Position numbers and translations under genes: made by a program. The notes below the pieces were generated by a model that was not told the DNA's origin, made no database searches, and saw only the letters and a list, made by a program, of their open reading frames with translations. 6,901 nt of DNA from Candidatus Berkelbacteria bacterium (lineage in GTDB: Bacteria > Patescibacteriota > UBA1384 > VFKW01), in the NCBI GenBank assembly GCA_009885355.1, contig VFKW01000155.1, forward strand, positions 1-6,901. The letters are read 5' to 3'. Positions 4,622-6,901 of the stretch are shown one piece after another (within the stretch, counting starts at the first letter, position 1; each line of letters begins with the position of its first letter).

Positions 4622-6901
4622 ATGGCTTCGCCTATTGTCCCTCAATCAAATCCCGATAAGCTAATATTGCCCGCTTCTTCTGTGTTGCAGGATCATTTTT
4701 TAGCAAACTATACGCCTTCGCCTAATGACAGCAAATTCGGCCTCGATCTACTTCATGCATTGCAAACTCACGCCCCGCTAACTTTTTTGCAAAAGTTTTT
4801 TCTGTTTTTCGTGGTTGCCGTTCCTGGCTCAATAGAATGGAAACTGTCTATCTTCGAACATCTTTCTTCATCCTCCTTCACTCCTATTATTGCCACCTTA
4901 ATCGGTGGTGTTTTTGTAATTGTGATTCTATATCTTCTTCGTAAGTTTGTCGGGCGTTGGCTAGTTAAAAAACAGTCGATGGTTTTTCTTGAATTAACCT
5001 TTCCGTCGCTGACCAGTAAAACCGCATACGCCACGGAACAACTATTTACACTGCTTCATACTTTAGCGGGACAACGCAAATTTACCCATCGATTGATTGG
5101 GCACAAAAAGCAATACTCGCTTGAAATTGTTGCCACCCGAGAACAGGGAATAAGATATATTCTCGCCGCCTCCGCAACTGATGCCCCGATTATTCATAAA
5201 GGACTGCTGTCTTTTCTTCCCGGACTTAAAATCAGAGAAATAGCAGACTATTTACCCGATGATCTTAAAGGAAAGAACCGAAAGAAAGACGGCAAATCGG
5301 GAGTGATGGAACTTAGACTCACTAACGACTTCGTCCTTCCTTTGCAAAAACATAAAACTCTTAACGAACACGACCCGATCGCATACTTGACGGGCAATAT
5401 GACGAAGTTGAAATCAGATGAGCTTATGGTATTTCAAGCGGTGGTAACTCCACTGACGAGATCAAGTCATGGTAATGTTTTGAAGCACATCGCAACAATA
5501 CGACAGCAGATATACTCCAACCGAACATTGTCTGACAAACTCTTTCCCAACTATTGGCAAAAAATGCTCGAAATTCCTTTGACTCTATTAAAAATATTTG
5601 CTTTAACAGTCCAATTTATAATCAAATTTCTGGTTAGTATGGTTATCGCTTCTTGGGATACCAAGGGTGATACGGTTCCATTTTTACAAAGAGAACCAAC
5701 TGTAATTATTAAAGACGATATTCAAAATCCTTACGAACAGCAACTTCAAGTCGAGATCAAAGAAAAGATCGATCAGCCGATGTTTGAAACTTCCCTTAGG
5801 CTACTTGTTCGTTCAAGCGATCAAACCCAGTATCACTTAAGAGTCTCCGGATTTCTTGCTTCTTTCGGTTCACTTGGAAGTTCTTATCAGTCCCTGGTTT
5901 TGAAAACCAAGAGCTTGCTTAGTTTAATATTGCCTCCTCTTTCCTCGCTTACAGCAAGACAAGTGTCGTTAACTGGTAACCCGATACTATCCGCTTCCGA
6001 GCTGACGGACATATACCACTTTCCATATACAGAAACAACTAAAACCGAGGATATGGTCAAAAGCAAAAATCAGCCTTTGCCTGCTCCTCTCTCATTCAAA
6101 CAAAGTACAACCGAGTTCGATAATGTTTTTGCTAAGAACAGCTATGGTGGGAGCGAAACAGCTATCGGTCAAACACTGGAAGAGCGCCGACGGCATACAT
6201 ATATTTTAGGCGCGACAGGTTCAGGCAAAACCACTTTGCTCACAGATATGATTTATCAAGATATTCTAAATGGCAAGGGCGTTGCTGTGCTTGATCCACA
6301 TGGGCAACTGATTGAGAGTCTTCTGCGAGTTATTCCAAGCAAGAGAATCAAGGATGTAGTCTGGTTTGCTCCGGACGATGACGGCTTCCCAATTGCCTTA
6401 AACCTGCTTGAGCTGCCTAAAGACGATTCGTTTACGCCAAGCCAATTACAAAAGCAAAAGTCATTGGTTGCGAGCAGTATTATCTCTATTATGGAGAAGT
6501 TCTACGATGCAAAGTATTTCGGCCCCCGAATGGAGTATGTTCTTAGAAACGCCGTTTTAACCGCGTTGGAAACTCCCGACCCGACACTTAAAACTATTTT
6601 AGATCTTTTAACTAAAACCAAATATCGCAAAGGAGTTGTGGTAGGTCTTAAAAACGAAGTGCTTCGGGATTATTGGGTCAATGAATTTGAAAAGCTTGGC
6701 AGTATGCAAAGAAATTCGGTGATATCGCCTATTACCAATAAAATAGGCGGTCTTTTAAGTTCGCCGATTAATTACAATATTTTGAAACAACCCAAGAGTA
6801 AATTGAATTTCGAAGAGATTATGGACAGTGGGAAAATACTCCTTTGCGACTTATCCAAAGGAAAAATCGGCGAAGATGAATCAAGCTTTTTTGGTTCCCT
6901 T
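4622..6901 (+). CDS. Membrane-anchored HerA/TraG-like ATPase, type IV secretion / DNA-transfer family (partial, C-terminus cut)
   Basis: Likely a DNA-pumping or coupling ATPase at the cytoplasmic membrane, as in conjugative systems. 760 codons are open to the window edge. Hydrophobic segments lie at about 54-71 and 88-106, with another at about 319-345, so the N-terminal part is membrane-associated. The middle (about 110-480) is a long poorly conserved region. Walker A GATGSGKTT is at 530-538, followed by the VAVLDPHGQL strand typical of HerA/VirD4-like ATPases about 20 residues later, then NLLELP, and near the edge ILLCDLSKGKIGED. The Walker B/DE motif should follow outside the window. The start ATG at 4622 has AGGAG six bases upstream. 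An in-frame ATG at 4601 would add seven residues and lacks a comparable site. The gene suggests the neighbouring element is conjugative or was derived from a plasmid. VirB4-like and VirD4-like roles cannot be separated without the C-terminus. Confidence 0.88.
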   Translation, partial: MASPIVPQSNPDKLILPASSVLQDHFLANYTPSPNDSKFGLDLLHALQTHAPLTFLQKFFLFFVVAVPGSIEWKLSIFEHLSSSSFTPIIATLIGGVFVIVILYLLRKFVGRWLVKKQSMVFLELTFPSLTSKTAYATEQLFTLLHTLAGQRKFTHRLIGHKKQYSLEIVATREQGIRYILAASATDAPIIHKGLLSFLPGLKIREIADYLPDDLKGKNRKKDGKSGVMELRLTNDFVLPLQKHKTLNEHDPIAYLTGNMTKLKSDELMVFQAVVTPLTRSSHGNVLKHIATIRQQIYSNRTLSDKLFPNYWQKMLEIPLTLLKIFALTVQFIIKFLVSMVIASWDTKGDTVPFLQREPTVIIKDDIQNPYEQQLQVEIKEKIDQPMFETSLRLLVRSSDQTQYHLRVSGFLASFGSLGSSYQSLVLKTKSLLSLILPPLSSLTARQVSLTGNPILSASELTDIYHFPYTETTKTEDMVKSKNQPLPAPLSFKQSTTEFDNVFAKNSYGGSETAIGQTLEERRRHTYILGATGSGKTTLLTDMIYQDILNGKGVAVLDPHGQLIESLLRVIPSKRIKDVVWFAPDDDGFPIALNLLELPKDDSFTPSQLQKQKSLVASSIISIMEKFYDAKYFGPRMEYVLRNAVLTALETPDPTLKTILDLLTKTKYRKGVVVGLKNEVLRDYWVNEFEKLGSMQRNSVISPITNKIGGLLSSPINYNILKQPKSKLNFEEIMDSGKILLCDLSKGKIGEDESSFFGSL

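Noticed and set aside
4768..5034. Minus-strand 88-codon frame within the ATPase gene
   Set aside because: It lies fully inside a well-supported 760-codon gene on the other strand.

Overview
The window looks like the edge of an integrated mobile element in a bacterial chromosome with modest GC content. Three things point to the Candidate Phyla Radiation (Patescibacteria): a PilB/GspE-type pilus ATPase beside tRNA genes, a large serine recombinase paired with a small unknown protein, and a HerA/TraG-like 'type IV secretion' ATPase with N-terminal membrane segments. This placement is inferred from gene style, not from a marker gene. No in-frame TGA is used as sense, so the standard bacterial code fits.

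Layout. Positions 1-1047 (minus) hold the N-terminal 349 codons of a PilB/GspE ATPase, cut by the window edge. Two serine tRNA genes follow on the plus strand: tRNA-Ser(GCU) at 1224-1313, with a good promoter, and tRNA-Ser(UGA) at 1430-1519. Both encode CCA. From about 1520 rightward the DNA appears to belong to the mobile element. Its first gene is a large serine recombinase on the minus strand. The recombinase reading frame runs antisense through the whole tRNA-Ser(UGA) gene before meeting a stop at 1330, which marks the likely attachment junction. A strong plus-strand terminator at 1660-1683 is embedded in the recombinase coding sequence and would stop transcription arriving from the tRNA side. 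A 116-codon gene of unknown function lies directly upstream of the recombinase, with its TAA abutting the recombinase ATG. The pair shares a near-consensus promoter overlaid by an 11-bp perfect inverted repeat (3424-3469), a clear operator.

The right half reads on the plus strand. An AT-rich intergenic stretch (3470-3800) carries inverted repeats and a terminator-like hairpin. It is followed by a distinctly GC-rich unknown gene (3859-4296). Fifty-four bases after its stop lies the most striking feature of the window: a compact type III hammerhead self-cleaving ribozyme fold (4351-4403). All three helices are perfectly paired and the CUGAUGA and GAA core strands are in place, with one notable swap at the 15.1-16.1 base pair. 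A large membrane-anchored ATPase (4622 to the right edge, incomplete) follows and is probably part of the DNA-transfer machinery.

Together, the recombinase would move the element in and out of the tRNA-Ser locus, the operator would keep it silent, and the ATPase would serve conjugation or DNA transfer. The GC-rich gene with its 3' hammerhead is an unexplained cargo unit, flanked by a 10-bp direct repeat.
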